Made by a program: the position numbers and the translations under genes | Origin: CAZJKE01 sp964546585 | GTDB lineage: Bacteria; Planctomycetota; Phycisphaerae; Phycisphaerales; SM1A02 | Direction of reading: 5' to 3' | Assembly: GCA_964546585.1 (NCBI GenBank) | Contig: CAZJKE010000005.1 | Location: 11,985 to 75,984 of the forward strand | Length of the DNA stretch: 64,000 nucleotides | The notes under the pieces: model-generated | Told to the model about the DNA's origin: nothing | The model's database searches: none | The model's input: only the letters and a program-made list of their open reading frames with translations | Shown: positions 50,239 to 59,889 of the stretch, piece after piece | Numbering within the stretch: position 1 is the first letter of the stretch | Layout of the letters: the number at the start of each line of letters is the position of its first letter

Positions 50239-52899
50239 CTATTCAGCCCCTGAAATGTAGTCGGCACCGGGATCGCGAAGGCGGCGATTCACGAAGTCAT
50301 CGCCATCCTCGATGTTCTCGATCTGCTCTTCAACGGGGAGGGAGATCTCCTGCAGCCGCTGCAGGTAGCCGCTATTGTAGTTGTCGGAGTTGGACGAGGG
50401 GTTGTCAACAACAACTGGAGTGACGAACACGATCAATTCCTCGTGGATGATCGAGTCCTCGACCGAAGTGAACAGCGCGCCAAGCAGGGGAATGTCGCCG
50501 AGAAGCGGGACCTTCCGTTTGGTCTTGCCTTCCTGCTCCTTGAGCAATCCGCCGATCAGTATTGTCTGACCATTCTGGACAAGGATCTCGCTGCGGACCT
50601 GTCGTCGTGCGAAGACTGGATTGTCACCGACACCGGTGTTTGTCTCAACCTCACTGATTTCGACATTGATGGTCATATCCACATCACCATGCGAAGTGAT
50701 CCTGGGCCGTACATTCAGCATGACGCCGATGTCTCGGTACTCGAATCCGCCGGTGGTCACGCCTGAACTGACACTCGTGCTGGTCTGTACAGGGACCTGT
50801 TTACCGTTGAAGAAGATTGCTTCCTTATTGTCCGCTGTGAATGCCCTCGGTTGTTGCACGATCCGAACATTGGTGAGTTGAGAGAGGGCGTCGAGGACGA
50901 CGCCGATGTTGTTTGTCCCGTCACCAAGCGTAAAGGTGGCGCCGGGCGATTCAAAGAGACCGGAGAGGACATTGTCGATTGCGCCGGTGAGGTTTCCGGA
51001 GAGTCCAACAGAGTTTTCGCCGCCGGCAGCAACACCTGCCCCCCAGCGAAGGCCCAACTTGAGTTCGTCTGTCAGAGAGACTGCCGCGATTGTGGCGGAG
51101 ATCATGACCTGGCGAGTGGGTCGATCAAAGCGTTCGATGGTGTCGACGACCGCCTCCATGAATGCGGGGGGGGCCAATACAGCCAGAGCGTTTTGGCGTG
51201 CGATCGGCACAATGCGAATCTTGGCAATGAGCGATGATTCGGGCGATTGTTCGTCATTGTTGGCCGCGCCACCCTGTTGCCATGGGAATCCCATCTGACC
51301 ACCGCTCTCCGCCGTGGTGGCTCCGCCCGCCTCAATATCGGAGAATCCCTCGCCGCTCAACCCCGTGTCGGGTCTAGGAATGGGCTGTGATACACCCGCC
51401 GGCGCGAGCAGAGCGTTGAGTTCCTCGGAGAGCGTGATGGCGTTGGCGTGCTTCAGTTCGATGATTCTTGGCAAACCGACATCGGAGGGCTGATCGATGG
51501 CGTCGATGATGGAATCGAGGAAGTCAAAGTTCTCCTCGGTCTTCGCCAAGACCAGCAGCGCGTTGCGGTCCGGATAGGCCTCAAAGCGGTACACGCCGCT
51601 GACGGCCTCGCCGACATCCGCTCGGCCCGATGGGCCCTGCCCGCCCGTACGGCCGCCCCGGGATGAGCCGGTCGCAGAACTTCCCGACCCAAGAATCTCC
51701 TGTAGGAGGTTGCGGACGCGGAGGGGATCGCTGAAGCGAAGCGTATACAACTTGCTCGTGCCAACAGGCCGCGGCAGATCCCACTCCTCAACGATCAGTC
51801 GTGCCAGTTCCTCCATGACATCCGGTTCGGCCTGCACAGTGACGGAGTTCTGCTGCACATTGACTGTCAAGCGAAGTTCTACATTCTCGCCACCGGTCGT
51901 GGAGGTCGCGCCGCCAGGTCTCTGCGTCCTGCCTCGCTGCGTGTTTCCACCGGTGGTTCGGCCCGATGTCGTGGACGACTCCTGAAACAGATCGTAGACA
52001 TTGTCAGCGACTTCGTTTGCGTCGGCGTACTCAAGCCGGAATGTCCGAAGCCGGCCGCTGCGCCAGATCCGATCAAGTTGATTTACGAGGTGCTGCACTT
52101 GCTGGCACAGCCCGACATCGCCGAGCATGACAATCTGGTTCGAGACTGGGTCGACGCTCAGGGATCCATAGTCCGGAAACATGTCGCCGATGCGGTCGCC
52201 GATGACCGCCGCTTCCGTGCGCTCCACTGCAAAGATCTTGATGACCAGCGTGCCGCGGTCCTGCCGCTGCATGACATCGTCGTCGACACCCAGGACGGGG
52301 ATGTCGCCAACATCATTGAGCATCTGGTCGAGCAGGCCGATGATGACGATGTCCGGTCGTTCAATGACGCCAATGTCGTTGAGGCGGAACGCGGTGAACA
52401 ACATGTCGAGCGCGATACCGCGGTCCACCGGCTCGTCGTTGTGCAGTGTGATTTTCTTGGTCCGAAGCGCGGTCAGGTTGACGGGCATGACGACCTTGCC
52501 GGTCGTGGCAGCCACGAAGTCGAGTGTCTCCTCCACACTGACATCGTCGAACGCAAGAATGACCTGGCCCGCCGGTACAGGTCGCTTCGTGGGCCAGCGG
52601 ACAGTATCCGGATCGGCGGATTCGTCGCCGGTAACGAGGACGAGGTCTTCAGTCGGTGGGGTCAAGTCCTGGGCAACGAGTTCTTCAGCAACGGGCTGGT
52701 CATCTCCATCTGCGAGCACGACTTCTTCCGCCGCCTCATCATCGACTACGACATCATCTCTGGGTGGGGGCGGTGGTGGAACTGTCGGAATGACTTGGGG
52801 TGCCGGCTCAGCGGCGGGCCGCTCCTGGGCGGCGGACCACGATCCCATCGACAGAGCGATGATCAGTGCCGGAAGCATGTTGCAGGAGGTAGATCTCAT
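50239..52899 (-). CDS. gspD: Type II secretion system secretin GspD
   Basis: 886 residues from the ATG at 52899 (a TTG two codons upstream is less likely). Signal peptide MLPALIIALSMGSWSAAQ, then a Pro/acidic linker, an N0 domain (about 105-190, LAFDDVSVEETLDFVAATTG), N1-N3 repeats with Gly/Arg/Thr-rich inserts (about 315-345 and 415-435), and the secretin barrel (from about 640; VPVQTSTSVSSG, GVMLNVRPRITS, VPLLGDIPLLGALF). Forms the outer membrane channel. No S-domain for a pilotin is obvious. Confidence 0.95.
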   Translation of the reverse strand: MRSTSCNMLPALIIALSMGSWSAAQERPAAEPAPQVIPTVPPPPPPRDDVVVDDEAAEEVVLADGDDQPVAEELVAQDLTPPTEDLVLVTGDESADPDTVRWPTKRPVPAGQVILAFDDVSVEETLDFVAATTGKVVMPVNLTALRTKKITLHNDEPVDRGIALDMLFTAFRLNDIGVIERPDIVIIGLLDQMLNDVGDIPVLGVDDDVMQRQDRGTLVIKIFAVERTEAAVIGDRIGDMFPDYGSLSVDPVSNQIVMLGDVGLCQQVQHLVNQLDRIWRSGRLRTFRLEYADANEVADNVYDLFQESSTTSGRTTGGNTQRGRTQRPGGATSTTGGENVELRLTVNVQQNSVTVQAEPDVMEELARLIVEEWDLPRPVGTSKLYTLRFSDPLRVRNLLQEILGSGSSATGSSRGGRTGGQGPSGRADVGEAVSGVYRFEAYPDRNALLVLAKTEENFDFLDSIIDAIDQPSDVGLPRIIELKHANAITLSEELNALLAPAGVSQPIPRPDTGLSGEGFSDIEAGGATTAESGGQMGFPWQQGGAANNDEQSPESSLIAKIRIVPIARQNALAVLAPPAFMEAVVDTIERFDRPTRQVMISATIAAVSLTDELKLGLRWGAGVAAGGENSVGLSGNLTGAIDNVLSGLFESPGATFTLGDGTNNIGVVLDALSQLTNVRIVQQPRAFTADNKEAIFFNGKQVPVQTSTSVSSGVTTGGFEYRDIGVMLNVRPRITSHGDVDMTINVEISEVETNTGVGDNPVFARRQVRSEILVQNGQTILIGGLLKEQEGKTKRKVPLLGDIPLLGALFTSVEDSIIHEELIVFVTPVVVDNPSSNSDNYNSGYLQRLQEISLPVEEQIENIEDGDDFVNRRLRDPGADYISGAE

Positions 52900-53056
52900 C
52901 TTCAACTCGCACAGCCCTTCTCTCCGCCTCTTCCCAAATGCGGCGGTGAACAGTCAAACGGTGCAGTGGATCAGTTATTCCGCCCGTGGTTGAAACGACG
53001 GGGAGGCATGGCACCCTATCGGACCCTCATCGGCAAACACGGCGGGCGGCCTTGGG

Positions 53057-53656
53057 TTATTCGACTTCCTCAAGAAACTCCGGAGGCGGGGCGACGGCGG
53101 CCTCTGCTGCGAAGAACGGCTCTTCGTAGGTAAAGAGGTCCAGTGGGTACTCCCCGCTGCGATACCCCACGGTGACCGAAGATGGCTCACCGGTCGAGAG
53201 CACTGTGATACCGTTCTTTTCCTCGCCCACTCGAATCCGAATAACCGAGTCAAAGCCGGTGCCAGTTCCTCTGAACCACGCCTCGTCCCCGATGATGGCG
53301 ATCAGCTTGGGACCGCTGTAGATCGCTGGCGGCGGTGGAGGCCCAGAATTCGCCGGGGGTGTCGGATCGGGAGCGGTTGAAGGAATCGGCGGGGGCGGCG
53401 GTGGGGGTGCGGCTCGCACCGTCCGGAAAGGTTTGAAGAACGCGGATCGCCCGTTGAATCTCTCAATGTCTACCAGCGCGACACTTGCGTGTTTTTCGAT
53501 GTACTGCTGCGTCTGCGGATCAATGGGGTCATCGGATGCGATGTGCAAGACCGGGGCCAGCGCAGCGGTACCTGCGATCAAGAGATAACAACCCCCCACG
53601 AGGATGGCCCCGATACTCCAGCCAAGCGGTCCACGAAGGCTGCCGGTCGAGATCAT
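53057..53656 (-). CDS. GspC-like inner membrane component
   Basis: 199 residues: one membrane helix (about 15-38), a Pro-rich linker (about 82-110, runs of PPPPPPP), and a C-terminal globular domain with SGPKLIAIIGDEAWFRG and SVTVGYRSGEYPLDLF. This is the architecture of GspC/PilP proteins linking the inner membrane platform to the secretin, and its place just before gspD supports that. Sequence similarity is too low to be certain. The 157 bp to gspD hold no gene. Confidence 0.65.
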   Translation of the reverse strand: MISTGSLRGPLGWSIGAILVGGCYLLIAGTAALAPVLHIASDDPIDPQTQQYIEKHASVALVDIERFNGRSAFFKPFRTVRAAPPPPPPPIPSTAPDPTPPANSGPPPPPAIYSGPKLIAIIGDEAWFRGTGTGFDSVIRIRVGEEKNGITVLSTGEPSSVTVGYRSGEYPLDLFTYEEPFFAAEAAVAPPPEFLEEVE

Positions 53657-54255
53657 CGGCGGCTCCTTCCACGGTCGCGGGCCAGCACCCAGGCTTCGAG
53701 CGAGAGATTCACCCGAATCATTCGTGGTTCGCTCTTGGTCAATCGCAGGCTGGTGATCGCATCGATCCAGGGGCTGCTTTCCAAGTCGGATACGACCTGC
53801 ATCACTTCCTCCGGCGCTGCTTCAAACTGCAGGTCACCGATGATCTGCTCAACACGATGCCCCGCACCGGCGACTCCGGGAAGGGAACCGGCCCGCATCC
53901 TGCTGGTCTTGGTGCGATTGAAATCATCTTTCTTGACATTGTGGGATGCAAGGATTTCGTGCACTGCGTCGGTCAGCGCCTTGGTGCCCGCAGTCTTGGA
54001 ACGAGGCGACTGGACATCGCCGAATGCAGTGACCGTCTGCCGCATGGTCGATGTAAGAACGATCGCCTGATCAACATCGGCCACCTGCCGCCCCACTTCA
54101 TCGGCTCTGCTCGCCCATGTTGCGGCAATCGTGGCGATGGACGCATCCCAGATCAGAAAGCCCAAGGTCAAGACTGCCGCCCAAAACGCCCACTGTATTG
54201 CTCTGGGCAAAGCCGCAACCCGATTCACAATGTCCTTGAAGATCCCGTCCGCCAT
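53653..54255 (-). CDS. GspM/PilO-like assembly protein
   Basis: 200 residues: a short cytoplasmic N-terminus, one membrane helix (about 20-45), a helical coiled-coil stretch, and a ferredoxin-like C-terminal domain (EVMQVVSDLESSPWIDAITS to INLSLEAWVL-type strand). This is the GspM/PilO layout, and the position between the GspL-like and GspC-like genes fits. Overlaps the next gene by 4 nt and the previous by 1 nt. Confidence 0.7.
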   Translation of the reverse strand: MADGIFKDIVNRVAALPRAIQWAFWAAVLTLGFLIWDASIATIAATWASRADEVGRQVADVDQAIVLTSTMRQTVTAFGDVQSPRSKTAGTKALTDAVHEILASHNVKKDDFNRTKTSRMRAGSLPGVAGAGHRVEQIIGDLQFEAAPEEVMQVVSDLESSPWIDAITSLRLTKSEPRMIRVNLSLEAWVLARDRGRSRR

Positions 54256-56099
54256 CAGGGGATCTCCTTCAGCCGATCCAGAAGCAGTCGCTGTTCTCCG
54301 CGGAGGCGAGCCTTCAATTCTGCATCCCCGCTGCCAAGTCGTTTCAGTGCCTTTGCGCCATCTCGAAGAGCAACTTGCACCTCATCGCGCGACATCACCG
54401 CAATTTGATCGGCGGAGATGGGTTCCGGCGCGCGGATCGGCGCACCACTGCCGCCGCGGTCTTCGCTTCGCGATGCGACGCCGTTCCGAGAGCCGCCACT
54501 CGAACCTCCACGGGGCGAGCGGTTCCCGTTGGTTGTACCCGTACCTTCTCCTGACTGTGGCCGCTCTGGAAGGTCATCTCCGGAGTCAGTGGTGTGTGTT
54601 GGATCCTGCGGCGGGGGAGGGCTGTCGATGACATCATCCGGATGAATATTGTCGCGTTGCATCGCATAGGTCCAGATGGCGAAATCGTCTTCTCTGGCAT
54701 ACCGCGGCCGCTTCAAGGGATCCACAACGCGGGCCCAGAGGCTGAAATCACGATCGCCGTAGGTGTCGGCGCCCTCATAGGAGAACTGAATGTCTCGAAA
54801 CACACCGGTTGCCTGCAAGCTCGCCTGCATCTGGGCGATCAGTTCCGCGGCGGGAACGCCATCATTATCCAGTGCGCGGCCCCTGACGAGAATCGGCTCG
54901 CCCACATCCAGTCGCAGCGAGTCAATCTCAATTCCGATCGGCGTGTTGTTGGTGATGTCCGCTGCGAGTTTGGTCATCGGCCATGCCGACTTGGCCAGTT
55001 CGCTGTACACAACCTGCCTCTGTCTGGCAGCAACAACCTCGGCATAGCGCTGATCAAGATCACCATTGAGCATGGTGAGGAGCGACAGCCGAAGACCGGA
55101 AAATGCCAGAGGCCCGAATGCGAGCAACGCAATGACCGCTGCCGTCAACCGAAACGCCGTCGTGGGTTGAGCCAGACGTTTGACCCAGCGGTCGACGATG
55201 GACGGCTTCTCCTCCTCCCGCTGATGGCACATGGTGGTCAGTGGCGACAACGCCCCGCTTGAGGCGATGGCGGCACCTGCCGCAATACCCCAATGCTCCC
55301 ACCATGTGGGATCATCCGGTGCACCGGGAAGGCGCGACTCACCGCTCCTGCGAATTTCTTCAGGTAGAAGCAGCAGTGGTTCGCCATGGAGACTGCGCCG
55401 CAGTTTTTCTTGTACGGATGTGATGAGGTCGTCCGTAAATGTCGGCGTGTGGCTGTGGGCCGAGGCGGTTTCGGACAGTGTGCGGACCACGCCTTCGACA
55501 AATACCTCGTCGTCGCTTGTATCTTCCCGGATCGCTCGGAATGCGGCGCCGTTCGCGTGGCTGAGCGCAAGGGTGACACTTCCATCGGCGGGATCCATCC
55601 ACAACAGAGGCTCCGCCGGTCGAAGGCCATCGAGCAACGCGGCGATCGCCACGACATCGGGAATGACCGATGCCCCTTGCAGGCTCGACGGCCACTCATC
55701 CATGGTGCCTTCAGGCCAGGCGACGATCAGGCCGGTTCGACTTGTCTCTCCCGGGGCAGCATCGAGCGGTGCCATGGCGCGCCGCCAGCGGGGCGTGCCG
55801 CCCAGCAGCCTCGCTTCCGCCTGAAGCCGCAGCGCCTCCTCCAGTTGCTCTCCTTGGACATCTGGAAGGAGCGTCGTGCGGCAGACCGTGGACGAGCCGG
55901 GCAGTATCGCGAAAAGGTGTCCAGGGGATCGTTCCCCAAGTGTTGCGTTCAGGGCAGCGTCGCTGTCGAGTTCAATAGCATCCTCAAGCTGCAGGCCACC
56001 GTCGCCGCGACGCACGAACAGGCATCGCCAGCGAGAGGCGGATCGATGGGCGATGCCGATCAAGGTGTCGTCGGTCGGGATGAGGGGTGTTGAAGTCAT
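54255..56099 (-). CDS. GspL-like (PilM/PilN-type) assembly protein
   Basis: 614 residues. The N-terminal ~300 residues resemble the actin-like cytoplasmic domain of GspL/PilM (LIGIAHRSASRWRCLFVRR, EEALRLQAEARLL). One membrane helix follows (about 305-330, LTAAVIALLAFGPLAFSGL), then a PilN-like periplasmic domain and a long low-complexity C-terminus (about 500-590, Pro/Gly/Arg/Ser-rich). Unlike PilM/PilN, both parts are in one protein, as in GspL. Assignment by layout and operon position. Confidence 0.75.
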   Translation of the reverse strand: MTSTPLIPTDDTLIGIAHRSASRWRCLFVRRGDGGLQLEDAIELDSDAALNATLGERSPGHLFAILPGSSTVCRTTLLPDVQGEQLEEALRLQAEARLLGGTPRWRRAMAPLDAAPGETSRTGLIVAWPEGTMDEWPSSLQGASVIPDVVAIAALLDGLRPAEPLLWMDPADGSVTLALSHANGAAFRAIREDTSDDEVFVEGVVRTLSETASAHSHTPTFTDDLITSVQEKLRRSLHGEPLLLLPEEIRRSGESRLPGAPDDPTWWEHWGIAAGAAIASSGALSPLTTMCHQREEEKPSIVDRWVKRLAQPTTAFRLTAAVIALLAFGPLAFSGLRLSLLTMLNGDLDQRYAEVVAARQRQVVYSELAKSAWPMTKLAADITNNTPIGIEIDSLRLDVGEPILVRGRALDNDGVPAAELIAQMQASLQATGVFRDIQFSYEGADTYGDRDFSLWARVVDPLKRPRYAREDDFAIWTYAMQRDNIHPDDVIDSPPPPQDPTHTTDSGDDLPERPQSGEGTGTTNGNRSPRGGSSGGSRNGVASRSEDRGGSGAPIRAPEPISADQIAVMSRDEVQVALRDGAKALKRLGSGDAELKARLRGEQRLLLDRLKEIP

Positions 56100-56124
56100 G
56101 GGCTCCGCTCGTTGGATATCGGGT

Positions 56125-57411
56125 CTACTGCTCCCGATATTCCAATATCGTCACGGGTACACTTGAACGATCGACGACGGCAATGATTTCCGTTTCGATC
56201 CCACTTGCTGGTGTCCGTCCAGCGACGGAAATCGTAAACACAGTGCTGCGTGTATCGAACAAGTCCGTCAAGAAGGCTGCCATGGACGGCTCGTAGCCCG
56301 GGAGGGAGAGGAAATCCACCGGGCTCGAAATGCCTATCTCACTGGTCGTGCGGAGGTGGACGAGCTCCTCCACCAGCGTGGAGTCATCGGGAAAAATGCG
56401 GTAGAGGATGTCTCGAGAAACCGTATTGATGTTCATCTTTCCCGGTGGCGGGAGATGAGGCGGGTGCAGCGTGGTTTCGGCAAAGACCGCTCGAAGTTGG
56501 TCGTCGGTGAGATTGGAAACACCCTCCGCATCGCCCGAGACCGACCGAAGGGGCTGCGTCAACAGTGTCGACAACTTTGCGTCATCCGCCATTGCGAAAT
56601 CGATCAGTGCCATGGCCTGCGCAGGTTCAAGGCCCAGTCGAAGTTGCAGCGATTCCGAATCGATGTTCTTCAGATTGAGCCGGAAGAGACCACTTTCGGC
56701 CGGTGCGTTGTCGCGGGACATCGTTGTGAGCAGCGAAGCCCATCCGCCCTGCATCTGCCCGTCCGGTTCATCCCAGGGGAGACTTGCGCCCGCATCGTCC
56801 TCGTTTGGGTCCAGCCTGAAGTTCAGGTTCCAATCCTCGCCGCGAACATCATCCGGCATGACGCCGGCGATGAGTTCCAGTTCGGCAATCGATCGGAGCG
56901 GGCCATTGCGAGGCTCGTAGGCTGTTTCGAGGCTGAGGTAGTAATCCCGTTCCACACCGAGATCACGCGGCTCATCATCCTCGTCAATCCAATCCTGGAG
57001 AGCCTCCATGACGCCAAATGCAAGTTCGTCGATGATCAACAGGAAGATTGTGTTGTCATTTGAATTGATGTTGAACTTGCTGTGTTCGTCCATCGGTCCG
57101 GCCCAATCCTGGCCGTCGGCATGATGGTGCACATCCCACGCGCCGACACCGACATCGCCAGCGGAGACGTACTCCATGTCCTCGATCATCGCCCATGCAT
57201 CTCCCGGCACAGGTGCGATGGTATGTTCCGCCATGACTGCAATCGCTGACTCCATACCGCCGCGGGCGGCCCATCTTGCCTGAATGCGATCGTGGACATG
57301 TATGCCCAGGAGTGCCTGCCGATGAGCAAAGACCTGAATTGAGGAGGTCACCAGCGCGGCGATACCGATGGCCCACAGCGCGATCACGACAACGGATCCT
57401 CGCCGCCTCAT
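56125..57411 (-). CDS. gspK: Type II secretion minor pseudopilin GspK
   Basis: 428 residues. N-terminal prepilin-like helix RRRGSVVVIALWAIGIAALV without a Phe before it but with the leader RRRG. The large GspK body shows NDNTIFLLIIDELAF, the NINTVSRDILYRIF helix-hairpin segment, and acidic Ca-site-like stretches (WIDEDDEP). GspK caps the pseudopilus tip with I and J. The ATG overlaps the gspJ stop by 4 nt. Confidence 0.88.
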   Translation of the reverse strand: MRRRGSVVVIALWAIGIAALVTSSIQVFAHRQALLGIHVHDRIQARWAARGGMESAIAVMAEHTIAPVPGDAWAMIEDMEYVSAGDVGVGAWDVHHHADGQDWAGPMDEHSKFNINSNDNTIFLLIIDELAFGVMEALQDWIDEDDEPRDLGVERDYYLSLETAYEPRNGPLRSIAELELIAGVMPDDVRGEDWNLNFRLDPNEDDAGASLPWDEPDGQMQGGWASLLTTMSRDNAPAESGLFRLNLKNIDSESLQLRLGLEPAQAMALIDFAMADDAKLSTLLTQPLRSVSGDAEGVSNLTDDQLRAVFAETTLHPPHLPPPGKMNINTVSRDILYRIFPDDSTLVEELVHLRTTSEIGISSPVDFLSLPGYEPSMAAFLTDLFDTRSTVFTISVAGRTPASGIETEIIAVVDRSSVPVTILEYREQ

Positions 57412-58376
57412 GGACGACCCCCCGTGCCTGGAATCTCGTGTACATTTCCGTCCGGATCAGTGATCGTGGTCGGCCCCTTACCGCCGCTGATGCCACCCGG
57501 GCCGCCAGCGCCACCTGATCCTCCCGAGTCCCCTGAGCCACCTGAGTCACTGCCACCACCACTGCTCGGGCCGGAGCCACCTGCAGCACCATCGCCACCG
57601 GCTTCGCCCGCGCCGCCAGAACCATCCTCCGACTCGCCATCCCCGCCCGTGGCGCCGCCAAGATCAAGTTCGCCATCGCCTTCCTCGACTTCCTCTTCCT
57701 CTTCTTCAGGTTCTTCAAAGAGATCGGCGGGTGGCGCGACGCGGTCAATCGGGACGACCGTCCGCAGATACACCAGCGAAGGATCGCTGTGTTCATCCGT
57801 GACATCACCAATTGCGGCGACCGTAATGCGAACTGCCTGCGGCAGCCCGTCGATGTCAGAGTCCCACTGGGCATACCACGCTTCGCCGTCATAGGCATCC
57901 AGTTGGAGGGAGACCAGACCCTCAGCGATCGGCGTTGCCATTCCACCCCCGGCGGGATTGTCATCCAGAATCGGGTCACGCCGCTTCCAGAGCACCGCGT
58001 CAAGTTCCTCGCCGTCAATCCTGAACTGTGTTTCGTACTCAAGCCCCTCGCCGTTGAAATCAATTTCCTTGTTCGCACGCAAAGTGCCGTTGAAGAGCAG
58101 GAGTTCGTCGCGATCGACCGTCGTCCGACCGATCCGTCCGGTGTCATCGACAATGAGCAATCGAGTGTCGAAGAGATCGTCGCGGCGCAGTGTTGAGATA
58201 ACATCGCGGCGAAGTGTTCGCAGTGCCGTGTCCGCCCGGGAGGTTGCATCAAGTCGATCGCGACTGATCAACTTGGCGGAGCCGAGCTGGGAGAGGCTCG
58301 TCGTGACGCCGCCGAGTACGATTGACGCCATGATGCCTGCAACCAGAAGTTCAATGAGGGTGAATCCTCTTCGCAT
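57408..58376 (-). CDS. gspJ: Type II secretion minor pseudopilin GspJ with long Gly/Ser-rich tail
   Basis: 322 residues from the ATG at 58376 (RRGFTLIELLVAGIMASIVL is a classic prepilin leader; the longer open frame is rejected). Residues about 30-215 match GspJ (DALRTLRRDVISTLRRDD-like helix, ELLLFNGTL). From about 220 on the protein is unusual: an acidic run (EEPEEEEEEVEEG) followed by about 75 residues of Gly/Ser/Asp repeats and a short end ITDPDGNVHEIPG. Normal GspJ is about 200 residues. Confidence 0.85.
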   Translation of the reverse strand: MRRGFTLIELLVAGIMASIVLGGVTTSLSQLGSAKLISRDRLDATSRADTALRTLRRDVISTLRRDDLFDTRLLIVDDTGRIGRTTVDRDELLLFNGTLRANKEIDFNGEGLEYETQFRIDGEELDAVLWKRRDPILDDNPAGGGMATPIAEGLVSLQLDAYDGEAWYAQWDSDIDGLPQAVRITVAAIGDVTDEHSDPSLVYLRTVVPIDRVAPPADLFEEPEEEEEEVEEGDGELDLGGATGGDGESEDGSGGAGEAGGDGAAGGSGPSSGGGSDSGGSGDSGGSGGAGGPGGISGGKGPTTITDPDGNVHEIPGTGGRP

Positions 58377-58378
58377 GG

Positions 58379-58840
58379 TCACGGGACCTCCCGTGATTCG
58401 ATGATTTCCCAATACCGAGCTTCGCGATCAACCGGTTCTGCCGGCGCTCGCGGTGGCGGCTCTCCGTGCCGCCTTGCTACAAGTGTTTCGACAGCGACAG
58501 AATGCGTGCTGCCTCCGGCCTCCCAGTACACGGTGGCCGTTGCGAGGACGGGCAGAAATTCACCTTCATCCGAGAGATCAACCTGGAATGAAAACGCCTC
58601 GAATGGCGGTTCGAATCGACCTTGTGTCTGGTTCAACTTCGGGAACACGTCGGGGCCGTCAACAAGGACCATGGCGAGCGTTTCATCGGCAAGCCAACTG
58701 GCCGCGACCTGATGCTCCGCGTTGCTTTGCCGCGCGAGCGATCGGCTGCTCATCGAAATGACTACTGCCAATCCGACAGCCAGCATCGCCGAGCCGATGA
58801 TGACATCCATCAACATCATGCCTCGGCGAACCATCACCAT
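58379..58840 (-). CDS. gspI: Type II secretion minor pseudopilin GspI-like
   Basis: 153 residues. Prepilin leader VRRGMMLMDVIIGSAMLAVG, with Met-Asp in place of the usual Leu-Glu; the acidic +5 position is kept as Asp. The body is short and beta-rich (FSFQVDLSDEG, LATATVYWE), as in GspI. Overlaps the upstream pseudopilin gene by 7 nt and is 2 bp from gspJ. Confidence 0.8.
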   Translation of the reverse strand: MVMVRRGMMLMDVIIGSAMLAVGLAVVISMSSRSLARQSNAEHQVAASWLADETLAMVLVDGPDVFPKLNQTQGRFEPPFEAFSFQVDLSDEGEFLPVLATATVYWEAGGSTHSVAVETLVARRHGEPPPRAPAEPVDREARYWEIIESREVP

Positions 58841-59418
58841 TCCTCCCGGCTCTGGCCCGCTGCGTCAAGATCGATCGGCATGAGTACTGATGTGCCGGCG
58901 CCATCCAGTTGAAGATGCGGCGCCATGGCGTGGGATGCCAGTGAAACGAGGGCTTCCCGTTCCTCCCATACAAGAACGACCTCGATCAACGGCCGCTGTT
59001 CGCCGGGCATGGAAGTGATGGGCCACTGTGTCGTGTCCATCAGTTCGCCGTCAATGTAGATGCCCACGCTGTTCTCTGCCATCCACTGAGGCAGCACGAC
59101 CGGCTGCGCAAGAGGATCCTCTCGCCAGTAGTTGCCGTCTTCGTCCGATTCCAGAAGGAGTAGTTCCATCTGTCTTCTGCCCGCGTCGTACCGCAACCCG
59201 CAGGCATTCATGGACGCGCCGCCGCGATGGGCGTACATGAGCACCATGTCTGCTACGCGATCTGCGGTGAGATCGAACTCGCGGTCCTTGGTCCCAGAGA
59301 GCCGGGGAATTGCCATGGACGCGAGAATGCCCAGTACCACGATGACGACGATCATCTCCAGTAGCGTGAAGGCGCGTGGAGCCTGTCGAGCGTTCAGATG
59401 TCCGTGCCGCTCATGCAT
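58834..59418 (-). CDS. gspH: Type II secretion pseudopilin GspH-like
   Basis: 194 residues. Prepilin leader ending RAFTLLEMIVVIVVLGILASM with Glu+5. The body is longer than GspG and contains the strand pattern of GspH (LRYDAGRRQMELLLLESDED). Position after gspG supports the call. A plain minor prepilin is the alternative. Confidence 0.8.
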   Translation of the reverse strand: MHERHGHLNARQAPRAFTLLEMIVVIVVLGILASMAIPRLSGTKDREFDLTADRVADMVLMYAHRGGASMNACGLRYDAGRRQMELLLLESDEDGNYWREDPLAQPVVLPQWMAENSVGIYIDGELMDTTQWPITSMPGEQRPLIEVVLVWEEREALVSLASHAMAPHLQLDGAGTSVLMPIDLDAAGQSREEW

Positions 59419-59424
59419 GGTGGG

Positions 59425-59889
59425 TTACTGCGTAATGTCCTCATTGGGACCTTCGCCGCCGGGCTGACCGTCCTCGCCCCAACTCAGAACGTCGAAACTT
59501 GCATTGACATCGCCCGGGACGATGATTTCGTACTGGTTTCCCCATGGATCGATGATGTCCTCGGCACGCTCAAGGTAGGGCCCGCTCGGTCCGCCGCCTT
59601 CATCGGGGCTGAGCAGAAGAATCTCCAGATCGAAATCATCGCTCGGAGCACTTGTGCCCGTATCGAGCAGATAGAGGTTGACGGTCTTGGCAATGGTTGC
59701 GGCTTTGGCCATGGCGGCGGTCTGCTTTGCCGAGCCTACGCGGCTCAGCAGCCGCGGTGCAACGAGCGTCGCAAGGACGGCAATGATCATGACGACGACG
59801 ATGATCTCCAGCAGCGTAAAGGCGCGTGCTGCTGGACGGTGGAGTTGAGAGCGATGTGCAGGGCGGTTCATGGGTGGTCTCCGGGTCAT
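59425..59889 (-). CDS. gspG: Type II secretion major pseudopilin GspG
   Basis: 154 residues. Prepilin leader RAFTLLEIIVVVMIIAVLATLV, then the GspG body with SAKQTAAMAKAATIAKTVNL and the diagnostic IDPWGNQYEIIVPG near the C-terminus, ending in a Gly/Asp-rich Ca-site-like stretch. Main subunit of the periplasmic pseudopilus. The ATG overlaps the gspF stop by 4 nt. Confidence 0.94.
   Translation of the reverse strand: MTRRPPMNRPAHRSQLHRPAARAFTLLEIIVVVMIIAVLATLVAPRLLSRVGSAKQTAAMAKAATIAKTVNLYLLDTGTSAPSDDFDLEILLLSPDEGGGPSGPYLERAEDIIDPWGNQYEIIVPGDVNASFDVLSWGEDGQPGGEGPNEDITQ

Noticed and set aside
52078..53133. 351-codon open frame on the plus strand
   Set aside because: Antisense shadow of gspD with His/Asp/Arg-rich, low-information translation and no domain.
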